NCBI GenBank assembly: GCA_023261545.1
Contig: JAHFOS010000012.1
Coordinates: 1 to 46,184, forward strand
Source: a bacterium
GTDB lineage: Bacteria; Planctomycetota; JADGBV01
Length of the DNA stretch: 46,184 nt
Direction of reading: 5' to 3'
Position numbers and translations under genes: made by a program. The notes beneath the pieces were generated by a model that saw only the letters and a program-made list of their open reading frames with translations, was not told where the DNA came from and did no database searches. Every line of letters starts with the position of its first letter. Positions within the stretch are counted from its first letter, which is position 1. Shown here piece after piece: positions 8,757-17,085 of the stretch.

Positions 8757-8785
8757 ATTATAATTATCACGTGCTAGTAAGTCAA
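8757..8785 (-). promoter_or_regulatory. Sigma70 promoter with embedded LacI-type operator (lyase gene)
   Basis: On the minus strand there is TTGACT, a 17-base spacer and TATAAT. The spacer contains TAGCACGTGATA, identical to the core of the sites at 6680 and 10833. It directs transcription toward the heparinase-like gene and leaves a leader of about 120 bases that includes a GC-rich hairpin (CTTCGCGG to CCGCGAAG, around 8692-8716). Confidence 0.85.
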
Positions 8786-8908
8786 GGGCTTTTGGGGAAT
8801 TTTAGGCATGCCGCCACAGGCAGGCGCCGGTGAGTGGCGGACCCGGCCGCGCGCCTTTCCCTGGCCTTTGTGAAACAAGCAGAGGCGCGCCTTGCGGAAA
8901 ATCCGCCC

Positions 8909-10627
8909 TTATCTGATAATTTTCAAGCCGGGTTTTTTGGCTCTCAGTCGGCTGACAGCCTCGTCGGAGACCGTCGTGCCCGTCAAATTAAGGCTTGAAA
9001 TCCCATTCATTTCCTCGACCTGGGCGAGACCGGCATCGCTGATATTCGTATTGTTGAGTTCGAGCGTTTTCAGTTTTTCCAGTTTTTTCAGCAGCTCAAG
9101 GCCTTTGTCGGTCACGAAAGTGCTGGACAATTTGAGGGTTTTCAACTCGAGCATACCCTGCAACTGGACCATGCCGCCGTCGCCGACCCAAGAGTACGTC
9201 AGATCCAATATTTTCATGTTCTTTTTATTTTTAAGATACTGAAGGCCCGCATCGCCGACCCGTGTATTTGCAAGCTGAAGCACCTCCAAATTATCCATTT
9301 TTTCCAGGTTCTTCATACCGCTGTCGCTGATTTGGGTATTTGAAAGATCCAAGGTTTTGATTTTTCCGAAATCCCTGATATGTTCCAGTCCAGCATCACC
9401 GATCTGAGTATTTTTCAGAGACAAGTCCTCGACCCTGAGGAGGTTGGTCATGGCCGAGATTTTCTCGAGGCCGGCATTGCTGATATAAGTGCCCGACAAG
9501 TCAATACCTTCTACCTTCTCCATGGTACGGAGGTTCTCAAGGCCGGCATCATTGATCCCGGTATTCGCGAGCTTTAGGTCTACCAAATTTTTTACCTCGA
9601 TGCCCTGAAGCCCCGCATTGCCCACGGCGATATTGTTCAACACGAGGTCCTCCAGCTTTGGCATCTCTTTCAATTGCTGTAGCCCAGCGCCGCTGATTTT
9701 CGTATCCGTCAGGTCGAGCACCTTCAAGTTTTTCAGATCCTTCAGGATCGCCAGACCTTGATCACTGATGCTTGTTTTAGTGAGCATCAGCTCTTCCAGA
9801 TTTTTCAACTCTTTGAGCTGTTCGATACCGTAATCACTGACCGGGGTGCTGGTCAAATCAAGGTTTTTCAGTTTTTCAAAATATTTCAAGTGAGCCAAGC
9901 CCCCATCGCCGATCTTTGTACGCGCCAGATTTAAATCAACGAGATTTTTAGCGTCCTTCAACTGTTCCAAGCCGGACTCGCTGATGCGCGTGCCGCCGAG
10001 GTTCAAGGATTTCAATTTCGGGATGTCTTTCAGATAGGCCAGCCCTTCGTCGTCAATCGGTGTGTTGTTCAAATTGAGGCTATTCAATTTGCCAAAGCCC
10101 GCCAGATATTTCAAGAATTGATTTGAAATGTTGCGGTTTCTAAGGTCCAGCTTGGTCGGGTCTTTGCCCAACGCTTCTTGAAGTATATTTTTTTCCTCGC
10201 TGGACAGCCGTTCGTCGTTTTCCCAAGGGCCAGAAGGATTCTTGTTTTTAGGGGCCGGGGGATTTTCGTCTTTTGACGGACCGGTCTCGGGCGTCGTCGT
10301 TGGCGCGGGCTTTTCTATTTGTGCAACTACAGAGGCTTGAATTTTTGCTTCAGCGGGAGTTTTCGAATCCTTCTGATGCAGCTTCATTTCCACGGCAAGG
10401 ATTCGGCTTTCCAGTTTCGCCATGCCTTGAAGCAAGGCGTCTTTAAGTTCCTTGTTCGCGCCCAGAGCCTTTGCGTTGTCTTGGAGCAACGTGTCATATT
10501 GACCCGAGGACAACATTTTCTGCTCTTCAAACAATAGGCACAGATGTGCAAAAGATTGATAAATGCCAACGGAAAGGCCAATGGCGACCAGCGTTGCCAA
10601 AGCGATAAAAACCGGGGTTTTTTTCAT
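8909..10627 (-). CDS. Membrane-anchored leucine-rich-repeat protein
   Basis: 572 residues. An N-terminal hydrophobic segment (VFIALATLVAIGLSVGIY) serves as a signal anchor. A short coiled-coil region (residues about 40-85) and a Pro/Lys-rich linker follow. From about residue 150 to the end come roughly 16 leucine-rich repeats of 23-25 residues built on a GLxxLKxxxxLxxLxLxxTxIxD pattern (for example LKSLNLGGTRISESGLEQLK). This type is abundant in Planctomycetota and Verrucomicrobiota. The gene is clearly less GC-rich than its neighbours. It carries the third copy of the LacI-type promoter about 205 bases upstream, so it appears to belong to the glycan regulon, perhaps as a surface binding protein. 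No catalytic domain is seen. Confidence 0.88.
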   Translation of the reverse strand: MKKTPVFIALATLVAIGLSVGIYQSFAHLCLLFEEQKMLSSGQYDTLLQDNAKALGANKELKDALLQGMAKLESRILAVEMKLHQKDSKTPAEAKIQASVVAQIEKPAPTTTPETGPSKDENPPAPKNKNPSGPWENDERLSSEEKNILQEALGKDPTKLDLRNRNISNQFLKYLAGFGKLNSLNLNNTPIDDEGLAYLKDIPKLKSLNLGGTRISESGLEQLKDAKNLVDLNLARTKIGDGGLAHLKYFEKLKNLDLTSTPVSDYGIEQLKELKNLEELMLTKTSISDQGLAILKDLKNLKVLDLTDTKISGAGLQQLKEMPKLEDLVLNNIAVGNAGLQGIEVKNLVDLKLANTGINDAGLENLRTMEKVEGIDLSGTYISNAGLEKISAMTNLLRVEDLSLKNTQIGDAGLEHIRDFGKIKTLDLSNTQISDSGMKNLEKMDNLEVLQLANTRVGDAGLQYLKNKKNMKILDLTYSWVGDGGMVQLQGMLELKTLKLSSTFVTDKGLELLKKLEKLKTLELNNTNISDAGLAQVEEMNGISSLNLTGTTVSDEAVSRLRAKKPGLKIIR

Positions 10628-11073
10628 TGTGTGGAAATAATAGGATGGAAAGGTTAAAATCAGCTTGGTTTAATATTAGAACTATCTAATTTTGCTACTA
10701 ACTGCGGGGTTCGGGCTTCAATGTCAAGCGGCGCCCAAATTGGCTTCGACAACCCGGAGTCTCCGCTTCGCGGCCCGATAAAGAAAACAGCGGCAACTCG
10801 TAAAAATCAGCATTGACGTGGATCCGCATTATATTATAATTATCACGTGCTAGTTATTCAAGCGGTGCGGGGAGATTATTCTGGACGAACCGTCACTTGC
10901 CAGCGACAGCGTGGCGGATCCCGCCGCGATCCCCCATTGAATTTGCGCAAAAATCGGCATAATCGTGGCATGGGATGTGCTGCCCAGGTCTTTCAAGGCG
11001 AGGGACGTCAGCGCGCTGCTCCTTGGCTTGGGAGTTTCGCGGCGTGGGCCACCCGCCACCATCACAATCCGCC
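10628..11073. other. Intergenic region between LRR and LamG genes
   Basis: This 446-base divergent spacer holds the LacI-type promoter of the LRR gene (10833-10861). On the plus strand a weak TTGAAT ... CATAAT pair near 10937-10963 might serve the LamG gene. The part at 10750-10800 resembles the leader of the lyase gene (CTTCGCGGCCCG). No other gene is seen. Confidence 0.5.
10833..10861 (-). promoter_or_regulatory. Sigma70 promoter with embedded LacI-type operator (LRR gene)
   Basis: On the minus strand there is TTGAAT, a 17-base spacer and TATAAT. The spacer carries TAGCACGTGATA as in the two other copies. It points at the LRR gene, giving a leader of about 200 bases. Confidence 0.82.
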
Positions 11074-12366
11074 ATGAACGCGAGACGGGAATCCGCACGC
11101 GCCGCGATCTGGCTTGCCCTCTGCTGCGGTGCGGTGCTGGTGGTGATTCCGGTCCGAGCCGACGTGCGCTCTGTATCGGGAAACATCCTTTTCGACGTCA
11201 ATGGAGACGGGGCGTACGAAGGTGCTTTGAGCACCACCGGGCTGGGCATCGGCACTACAATCCCCTCGACCAACCTGCACGTGCTGGGCAACGCCTACCT
11301 TTCCGCGAACCTCGGCATCGGGACCAGCGCGCCCAATTCCGCCCTGGAGGTCAGCGGCACGCTGGGCTTCGGGTTCCAGACCGTGACCGCCAACGTGAGC
11401 GCATCCGGCAACACCGTGGTGCTCGTGGACACCTCCAGCGCCAACATCCAAGTGGATCTGCCCTACGCCGGCAACGTGGCGGGGCGGCGCTACCACATCA
11501 AGAAGACCAGCAGCTCCTACACGCTTTATGTGGGCGGCGGGGGCAATTACATTGACAGCGAGTCCACGCTGACGCTGACTTCGAGTTCCAACGGTTATCC
11601 CTTTGTGTGCGTCCAGAGCGATGGCAAGCAGTGGTACGTCGTCTCCGCCTCCAACGACGTGAATTCCGGCGTGGCCTCAAGCAACCTCGTGGGCTGGTGG
11701 AAATTTGATGAGACCAGCGGCACTACGGCGGCGGATTCCAGCTCTAAAGGCAACAACGGCACGCTCACGGGCGGCGTGACCTTCGCCAACAACGCCGCGG
11801 TGGGCAAGGTGGGCGGGGCGTTGAGCTTCGACGGGGTGAACGATTACGTCTCTCTGGGCACCAATGCCCTGGATTTCATGGGGGCCCAGGGCACCATCAT
11901 GGGTTGGATCAAGTACACGGTTTCGAGTGCCAACTCGGTCTTCAGCTATGGTGATACCGCGGGCACAGGCTATTTTTTATCCATCAACGACAATGGCACC
12001 AACAGGATGCAGGCCGTGGTTCGCCGGGCCAACTCCACCGACCAATGGGACTCATCAACTAACACAAATGTTTTTACGGACGGTTCGTGGTTCCACTACG
12101 CGTGGGTGCAATACGCGGGAACCGCCAATATCGAGTTTTACGTGAACGGTTCGGCGTCGCCCCCCACCATCTACAACGAGGTCGGCGTGAGCTCGGCCAA
12201 CGTCTATTTCGACGATATCGTGGCGAACGCCGAGGGCGGAGCCTTAGGCGCTCGGGTGCGCAGCACGGTCGATCAGTACTTCAAGGGCTCCCTCGACGAC
12301 TTCCGCATCTACGACAGGCCGCTCACGGCCGACGAGATCAAGGCCATCTACGACGCCACCAAGTAG
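11074..12366 (+). CDS. Exported LamG (concanavalin A-like) domain protein
   Basis: 430 residues from the ATG at 11074. Earlier in-frame starts add only Cys/Arg-rich sequence ahead of the signal peptide (AIWLALCCGAVLVVIPVRA). Residues about 25-100 resemble the repeats found before phage-tail or adhesin-like heads (GLGIGTTIPSTNLHVLGNAYLSANLGIGTSAPNSALEVSG, here quoted in parts). From about 200 to the end is a full LamG jelly-roll: LVGWWKFDE, GGALSFDGVNDYV, GTIMGWIKY, and the closing LDDFRIYDRPLTADEI. Such proteins bind carbohydrate or stick to surfaces. It points away from the LacI regulon and has no CACGTG operator of its own. Confidence 0.85.
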   Translation: MNARRESARAAIWLALCCGAVLVVIPVRADVRSVSGNILFDVNGDGAYEGALSTTGLGIGTTIPSTNLHVLGNAYLSANLGIGTSAPNSALEVSGTLGFGFQTVTANVSASGNTVVLVDTSSANIQVDLPYAGNVAGRRYHIKKTSSSYTLYVGGGGNYIDSESTLTLTSSSNGYPFVCVQSDGKQWYVVSASNDVNSGVASSNLVGWWKFDETSGTTAADSSSKGNNGTLTGGVTFANNAAVGKVGGALSFDGVNDYVSLGTNALDFMGAQGTIMGWIKYTVSSANSVFSYGDTAGTGYFLSINDNGTNRMQAVVRRANSTDQWDSSTNTNVFTDGSWFHYAWVQYAGTANIEFYVNGSASPPTIYNEVGVSSANVYFDDIVANAEGGALGARVRSTVDQYFKGSLDDFRIYDRPLTADEIKAIYDATK

Positions 12367-12429
12367 CGGCGCTCTCCGGTCGGCTGCGCACTAGAAGGCT
12401 CGCCGGATTTGAGTATAATGGGGGCACCC

Positions 12430-12924
12430 ATGGTCGTCCTTTCACCAGTGCAGCGGCTCCAGCCGGGATTTGCCGGGGTGGCGGAAAGGGTCCTGGCGGG
12501 CACGCTCCGGCATTACGGCCGAGATCTGATCTCCCTGGCGGTATTCGGATCGGTCGCTCGTGGTGAGGCGCGTCCGGATTCTGATCTGGACGTCATGATC
12601 GTGGCGCGTAACCTGCCGGCCGGCCGCATGAAACGCGCCGGCCAGTTCGTGGCGGTGGAGGCACAGGCTCGGACGGAGGCGGCGGGAATCCTCATCTCCC
12701 CGGTCTTCAAGACCCCTGAGGAGCTAGAGCGCGGAAGTCCGTTGCTCTTCGACATGACCGAGCATGTGGCGCTGCTCCATGACAAGGAGGGCTACCTCGC
12801 CAACCGCATCGCGGAGGTCCGCCGCAGACTGCGCAACCTTGGTGCGCACAAGGTGCGCGGTGCCCAGGGGGACTACTGGATCCTCAAGGAGCCCTTCACC
12901 CCTGGGGAGATCTTCGATCTGTGA
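12430..12924 (+). CDS. Nucleotidyltransferase (MNT-type), likely antitoxin of an MNT-HEPN pair
   Basis: 164 residues. The catalytic signature AVFGSVARGEARPDSDLDVMIV has the G-S and D-x-D residues of minimal nucleotidyltransferases. The start at 12430 has GGGGG just upstream; ATG 12418 and TTG 12409 are alternatives. A TATAAT box ends eleven bases before the ATG, so the transcript may be almost leaderless. The stop overlaps the ATG of the next gene (ATGA), a HEPN-like protein. In characterised MNT-HEPN systems the transferase inactivates the HEPN RNase by adding AMP; this protein is longer than the smallest MNT antitoxins, so a different substrate is possible. Confidence 0.85.
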   Translation: MVVLSPVQRLQPGFAGVAERVLAGTLRHYGRDLISLAVFGSVARGEARPDSDLDVMIVARNLPAGRMKRAGQFVAVEAQARTEAAGILISPVFKTPEELERGSPLLFDMTEHVALLHDKEGYLANRIAEVRRRLRNLGAHKVRGAQGDYWILKEPFTPGEIFDL

Positions 12925-13346
12925 CCAACCTGGATCTGGCCACCAGCCTGCTGTTCAAGGCGACCAAGCGCCTCAAGGTGCTGGATGTGCTGCTCGCCGA
13001 GAACGACCATTCCGACGTCATCCGCGAGTCCCAGGAGATCGTGGAGCTGGCCTTAAAGGCGATGCTGCGCCGCGCCGGAGTCGATCCTCCGCGCCGGCAT
13101 GATGTCGGCGCGACGTTGCGCGAGCACGCCGCGCGCTTTTCCGAAGACGTGCGCGCTGACCTTGAGCGCTGCGCGGAGATCTCGGCCCTCCTCGTCAAGG
13201 AGCGCGAGCAGGCTTTTTATGGCGATATTGACTTTATCCCCACCGAGGAGTACACCCGCGAGGATTCCACGCGGGCCATGGCGGAAGCCCGGTTTGTCGT
13301 CGCGACGGCGGCTCGCGCCGCCTCGAAGGAGACGGCAGGACCGTAG
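12921..13346 (+). CDS. HEPN-domain protein, likely toxin partner
   Basis: 141 residues. The segment RESQEIVELALKAMLRRAGV followed by PPRRHDVGATL matches the central helix and the loop of HEPN domains (PF05168-like pattern EKALKALL ... HDL). The start overlaps the upstream nucleotidyltransferase by four bases. A standard R-x4-6-H RNase motif is not unmistakable; RRHDVG is the best candidate. The two genes form a compact operon and no third member is evident. Confidence 0.8.
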   Translation: MTNLDLATSLLFKATKRLKVLDVLLAENDHSDVIRESQEIVELALKAMLRRAGVDPPRRHDVGATLREHAARFSEDVRADLERCAEISALLVKEREQAFYGDIDFIPTEEYTREDSTRAMAEARFVVATAARAASKETAGP

Positions 13347-13398
13347 GTCTGGGCGCTGCAATGCTGGCGGCGCCCGCTCGCCAAGCTATAATCGGGGC

Positions 13399-13947
13399 AT
13401 GAAAAGCGCACTGCTCATCACCGCCGCGGAGTACGCTGGCCTGCCGGCGGGCGGGCCGCAATACCAACTCGTCGAGGGAGACCTCCTCTTGAATCCAGCC
13501 CCCATTCCGCTGCACCAGATCATCTCGCGGAACCTTGAGTTCCTGCTGTTTGAATACGCGCGGCGGACGGGTTGCGGGGAAATTTTCTATGCCCCGGTGG
13601 ATGTCTTCCTCTCGCCCCACGACGTGGTCCAGCCTGACATCTGCCTGGTGCTGGCGGCGAACCTGCGGCGCATCTCCGGGCGCGGCATCGAGGGGGCTCC
13701 GGACCTCGTGGTGGAGGTCCTCTCCCCCGGCACGGAATCACTGGACCGCGGCGCCAAGCTCAAGCTCTACGCCCGGGCGGGGGTGCGGGAGCTGTGGCTG
13801 CTGGATCCGCGCACGCGCCGCACCGAGATTTACGACCTGGAGCGCGATCCTGAGAAACCCTGTTCCGTCCTCGGACGGGAAGAGAACGCCTCTTCGCGCC
13901 TGCTTCCCGGCTTCGCGGCCGATCTCAAAGAGGTTTTTCCTCTTTGA
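13399..13947 (+). CDS. Uma2-family (DUF820) putative PD-(D/E)XK nuclease
   Basis: 182 residues. VQPDICLV, APDLVVEVLSPGTESLDRGAKLKLYARAGVRELWLLDP (here joined from two adjacent motifs) and the intervening spacing match the Uma2 family, with the Asp, the Glu of VEV and the Lys of AKLKLY as probable catalytic residues. The family is very common in cyanobacteria and PVC bacteria and its role is unsettled. A TATAAT box ends six bases before the ATG at 13399, so transcription could start at the start codon. It is 52 bases downstream of the HEPN gene. Confidence 0.88.
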   Translation: MKSALLITAAEYAGLPAGGPQYQLVEGDLLLNPAPIPLHQIISRNLEFLLFEYARRTGCGEIFYAPVDVFLSPHDVVQPDICLVLAANLRRISGRGIEGAPDLVVEVLSPGTESLDRGAKLKLYARAGVRELWLLDPRTRRTEIYDLERDPEKPCSVLGREENASSRLLPGFAADLKEVFPL

Positions 13948-14050
13948 GGAATGGACGATATCCGCGTGCCGTCAGAATCTTGTTTTCTTGCACAGATTTT
14001 AGTGCCTTACGCATTTTCTTCTTTGAAAAAACGCGACCCGTTACTTGTTT

Positions 14051-14162
14051 TCTCCGCGCTCTCCGCGTCTCAGCGTGCAAGAAAATTTCTGCGTTTAGCG
14101 ATGGTGTAAAAAATGAAAAAGAAGACGGGGATTTATTCACGCGGAGACGCGGAGAACGCGGA
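14051..14162. repeat. MITE-like inverted repeat (CTCCGCG family)
   Basis: The left arm (14051-14077, TCTCCGCGCTCTCCGCGTCT and beyond) is the near-perfect reverse complement of the right arm (14138-14162, CACGCGGAGACGCGGAGAAC and beyond), with about 60 AT-richer bases between. When translated the right arm reads SRGDAENAE, a phrase seen as a mis-annotated N-terminus in many environmental genomes, which shows that this is a dispersed repeat rather than coding DNA. Confidence 0.75.
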
Positions 14163-14240
14163 GGGGGGAGCTGCTGGTGACAACTTTTTTGGTTTCGGCT
14201 GTCGGATTGGTCACTCGATTGTGAGGCGAATATCTCTTCA

Positions 14241-14320
14241 CCACGAAGGCACGAAGGCACGAAGAACTGCAAGATACGTTTCAGTTTTTCGTGATTTTTC
14301 GTGTCTACGTGCCTTCGTGG
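14241..14320. repeat. MITE-like inverted repeat (CCACGAAGGCACG family)
   Basis: CCACGAAGGCACG (14241-14253) and CGTGCCTTCGTGG (14308-14320) are exact inverted repeats, with ACGAAGGC repeated in tandem in the left arm. In the forward frame it translates as HHEGTKARR, another well-known repeat-derived phrase. The right arm supplies the probable GTG start (14317) of the downstream esterase gene. Confidence 0.75.
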
Positions 14321-15372
14321 TAAAAGCAGTTGGGCTTCGGCATTGCTGGTTGGCGTGGCTAGTGATCGCGTTTTGCGCGCTTCACGGCGCGGCACAGGAT
14401 CAGGAGGGGCCGCCGTCCCAGCAGGGACAGGAAGGGGGCGGGAAAGCGAAGAAAAAAGACGGTCGGGGCGCGACCGCCGCGGAGGGCGTGCGCATCGAGC
14501 GTGACGTGGCCTTTCTCGCGCCGGATCGCAAGGAGAAGCTGGACCTCTACATTCCGGCCGACGCGCAGGAAAAGGACCGTTTTCCCCTCATCATCGAAAT
14601 TCACGGCGGCGGGTTTTTCGGCGGGGACAAGGCGAGCCCCCGCGAGCAGGGCGTCTGCAACGCGCTGGCCCGCAAGGGCTACGTCTGCGCGAGCCTCAAC
14701 TATGCCCTGGCGCAGAAAGAGCGGCAATTCACGGCCTACCCGCAGAACGTGCAGGACTGCAAGACCGCCGTGCGCTTCCTCAGGAAAAACGCGGCGCTGT
14801 ACCGCATCGATACGGAACGGTTTGGCGCCATCGGCGGATCCGCGGGCGGTTATTTTTCCCTGATGTTGGGATTCACCAAGCCGAAGGATGGCTATGACTC
14901 CAAGGATCTCTACCCGGGAGTATCGTCGCAGATCCAGGCCGTGGTGGATATGTACGGCCCGGTGGATTTCACTGTGGATCCGGCGAGCCTCGCACATGCG
15001 CGCCTGGGCAAAATCCTGACGCAACTCGACGGCTGGGAGAAGAGCAAGGTGCGGAAAATGTCGCCCCTGTTTTACGTCGCTGCCGGGGCGCCACCCGTGT
15101 TGGTGACCCACGGGGGACGCGACCGCGTGATTCCCATTTCCCAATCGGAGCAGTTGGTGGCGGCGTTGAAAAAGACTGGAACACCGCACTACTATTTCCC
15201 GGTTCCGAACGGCGCGCACAGCTATGACCTGACTTCCAGCGGCACGGATCTGACCGCGACGGTGGCCGCCTTCTTCGACAAGCACCTCAAGGGAAAGAAG
15301 GTAGAGGTCCCCGTTCCGGTTCCAGGGTCGGGCGCGGAGGTCCGGGGCGGACGCGGCGAGGAAGGTGAGTAG
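14317..15372 (+). CDS. Exported alpha/beta-hydrolase (HSL-like esterase/lipase)
   Basis: About 351 residues from the GTG at 14317. It opens with a signal peptide (LRHCWLAWLVIAFCALHGAAQ) and a Gln/Gly-rich linker. The hydrolase domain has the oxyanion-hole motif IEIHGGGFFGGDK, the nucleophile elbow IGGSAGGYFS, the acid within VTHGGRDRVIPISQ and the His in NGAHSYDL. The frame is open back to 14113, but that DNA consists of two inverted-repeat elements and is unlikely to encode the native N-terminus. The C-terminal 20 residues are Pro/Val/Gly-rich. In this setting it may remove acetyl or feruloyl groups from glycans; the substrate is not shown. Confidence 0.85.
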   Translation: MVKAVGLRHCWLAWLVIAFCALHGAAQDQEGPPSQQGQEGGGKAKKKDGRGATAAEGVRIERDVAFLAPDRKEKLDLYIPADAQEKDRFPLIIEIHGGGFFGGDKASPREQGVCNALARKGYVCASLNYALAQKERQFTAYPQNVQDCKTAVRFLRKNAALYRIDTERFGAIGGSAGGYFSLMLGFTKPKDGYDSKDLYPGVSSQIQAVVDMYGPVDFTVDPASLAHARLGKILTQLDGWEKSKVRKMSPLFYVAAGAPPVLVTHGGRDRVIPISQSEQLVAALKKTGTPHYYFPVPNGAHSYDLTSSGTDLTATVAAFFDKHLKGKKVEVPVPVPGSGAEVRGGRGEEGE

Positions 15373-15582
15373 GGGGCGCACGGCCATCTTGCGGTGTCAT
15401 GGTTCAGCCTTTTTCTGATCCAGAACTCAGGCCTGAGCACCAGAGAGCCACGCTTCCTGCACTGGCATGCGTTCGTCAGCTTCCGTCTCGGGTTAACGGA
15501 AAGCTGGGTGAAAACGTCTTGATTCCAAGAACGTCTTCGATCAACCATTTTAGGACCCAAAATCCTCCCGGAGAGGGAACAA

Positions 15583-15600
15583 GCCTGAGCGGTTACGCAA
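15583..15600. repeat. Short dispersed repeat, copy A
   Basis: GCCTGAGCGGTTACGCAA differs at only two positions from GCCTGAGCAGTTACGAAA at 17386-17403. The two copies, in the same orientation, bracket the nagA pseudogene and the transposase remnants. Confidence 0.45.
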
Positions 15601-15660
15601 GGACCCAAAAGTGGGGTTGAGGCGCACCCGTTCCGCCCCATCAGCGCCGCTGGTTGGTCT

Positions 15661-16505
15661 TCAGGTGCAGCGGCGGGAGTCGTAGACCACCTCGCCGCGA
15701 ACCAGCGTCATGCGCACCGCGAGGCGGGGGTGCGTCTCCAGGATGACGATGTCGGCATCCTGGCCGGGTTCCAGGGTTCCCTTGCGCCCTGCGATACCGG
15801 CGATAAGGGTCCCTGTTTGACGATGGTGGACATCACCGAGTAGAGATGCGTGATCATGTTCATGCCGCGGTCCACCGCCGCCAGCGTCTGATCCAGCGTG
15901 GCCTCGCTGTGGCCGCCCGAGGCGATGATACCCTCGCGGCGGAGGTCAGCGATGAAATCCATGACGCCGGGGATTTCGGGGGCGCAGGTGATGCGCCGGA
16001 TGATTCCGGCGCGATCCAGATAGCCGCGATTCTCCTCCGGGGTGGGCGCGCGCACGAAGCCGGGGTCGTGGCACCCGTGCTTGTTGGGGGCCATGTAGGG
16101 CCCCTCGACGTGGACGCCGAGGATCTCGACCCCGCCGATGCACTGGTCGCGGCAGCGGGCGGCCATGTCAATGCAGGCGAGGATGGCCGCCGGGGACTCG
16201 GTGGCGGTGGTGGGCAGGTACGCGCTGGTGCCGCCTGCGGCGTGATAGGCGCTGATGGTGGCAAAGGCTTCCTCCGTGGCGTCCATGAAATCCGCTCCCT
16301 GCCCGCCGTGGACGTGGAGATCGATGAAACCCGGGGCGGCCACCAGGCCCTGGCCATTCCAACGGATTGCGGCGCTGGAAACTGGAGTACCCGCTGGCAC
16401 AATTTCCGCGATACAGCCGCCCTCGAGGTGCAAATCGGCGAGCGCGGGGGCTCCTGGCGCCAGCAGAGGCCGGACGTTGGCCAGCACGCTGCGCGTCAGG
16501 GCCAT
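15661..16505 (-). pseudogene. nagA: N-acetylglucosamine-6-phosphate deacetylase, internal deletion and frameshift
   Basis: The N-terminal half is a good NagA: GFIDLHVHGGQGADFMD (metal site), GGTSAYLPTTATE, ILGVHVEGPYMAPNKHGCHD and SGGHSEATLDQ, then NMITHLYSVMSTIVKQG. There the homology stops near base 15,806. The expected next hundred or so residues are missing, and the normal C-terminus (AGRKGTLEPGQDADIVIL ... VRGEVVYDSR) follows at once in another frame, ending at 15661. The missing part includes the segment that normally carries the catalytic Asp, so the product should be inactive. An assembly deletion is the alternative. IS remnants lie just upstream of its start. NagA would normally feed GlcNAc-6-P into glycolysis. 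Confidence 0.85.
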
Positions 16506-16652
16506 GCCAAGGGCGGCTTGAGCTGATTGACGGCCATGCTTATCGGGCAAGCCATGATCGCCGACGCATGCTTTTTTCCAGCGCCCGGCTCTGGGCGCGG
16601 CTCGCCACGGCATCCGGGACGCTTCGTAGCCGTCAATAAATAAACTTTACAT

Positions 16653-17085
16653 CTATTTCTGATGTCTTGGTCGAATGATGTAGTTCCACTCTCCTGAAAT
16701 GCCTGACGCACAAGGTTGATCGTCTCCATTTCTTCGTCTGTCACCTTTTGTCCTACAGGATAGTCGCGATGATCCAGCCGACAGGTGACAGCCAACCCCT
16801 TGGCCGTGGTGGTGCCAGAGATCAGTCGCACAATAGTTTCATAATCCTGCGGTGGTTCCCCTCGCCAATTCGAGGAGATGAACGAAAACAACCTATGTTC
16901 CACCTTGTTCCACTTGCTGGTTCCCGGAGGGAAGTGACAAACTTGGATAGACAAACACGTTGTGTCCACCAATTTCTGCAATTCTCTCTTCCACAATCGC
17001 AGGCGATACCCATTACTGCCTCCCCCATCGGCTGTGATCAACAATCGTTGAGCGTTCGGGTACAAGCGGTTTCCCTCGAATCGCC
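16653..17085 (-). pseudogene. ISAzo13-family transposase, C-terminal remnant
   Basis: In one frame the DNA encodes the C-terminal third of an ISAzo13 (DDE_Tnp_ISAZ013) transposase: LITADGGGSNGYRLRLWK, then CHFPPGTSKWNKVEHRLFSF with the conserved final acidic residue, then TTTAKGLAVTCRLD. After LVRQAFQ (near 16,700) the frame shifts; the native ending GEWNYIIRPRHQK and a TAG (16653) continue in another frame. The N-terminal two thirds are absent and replaced by an IS91-like fragment from about 17,082. The remnant cannot be active. Confidence 0.85.
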
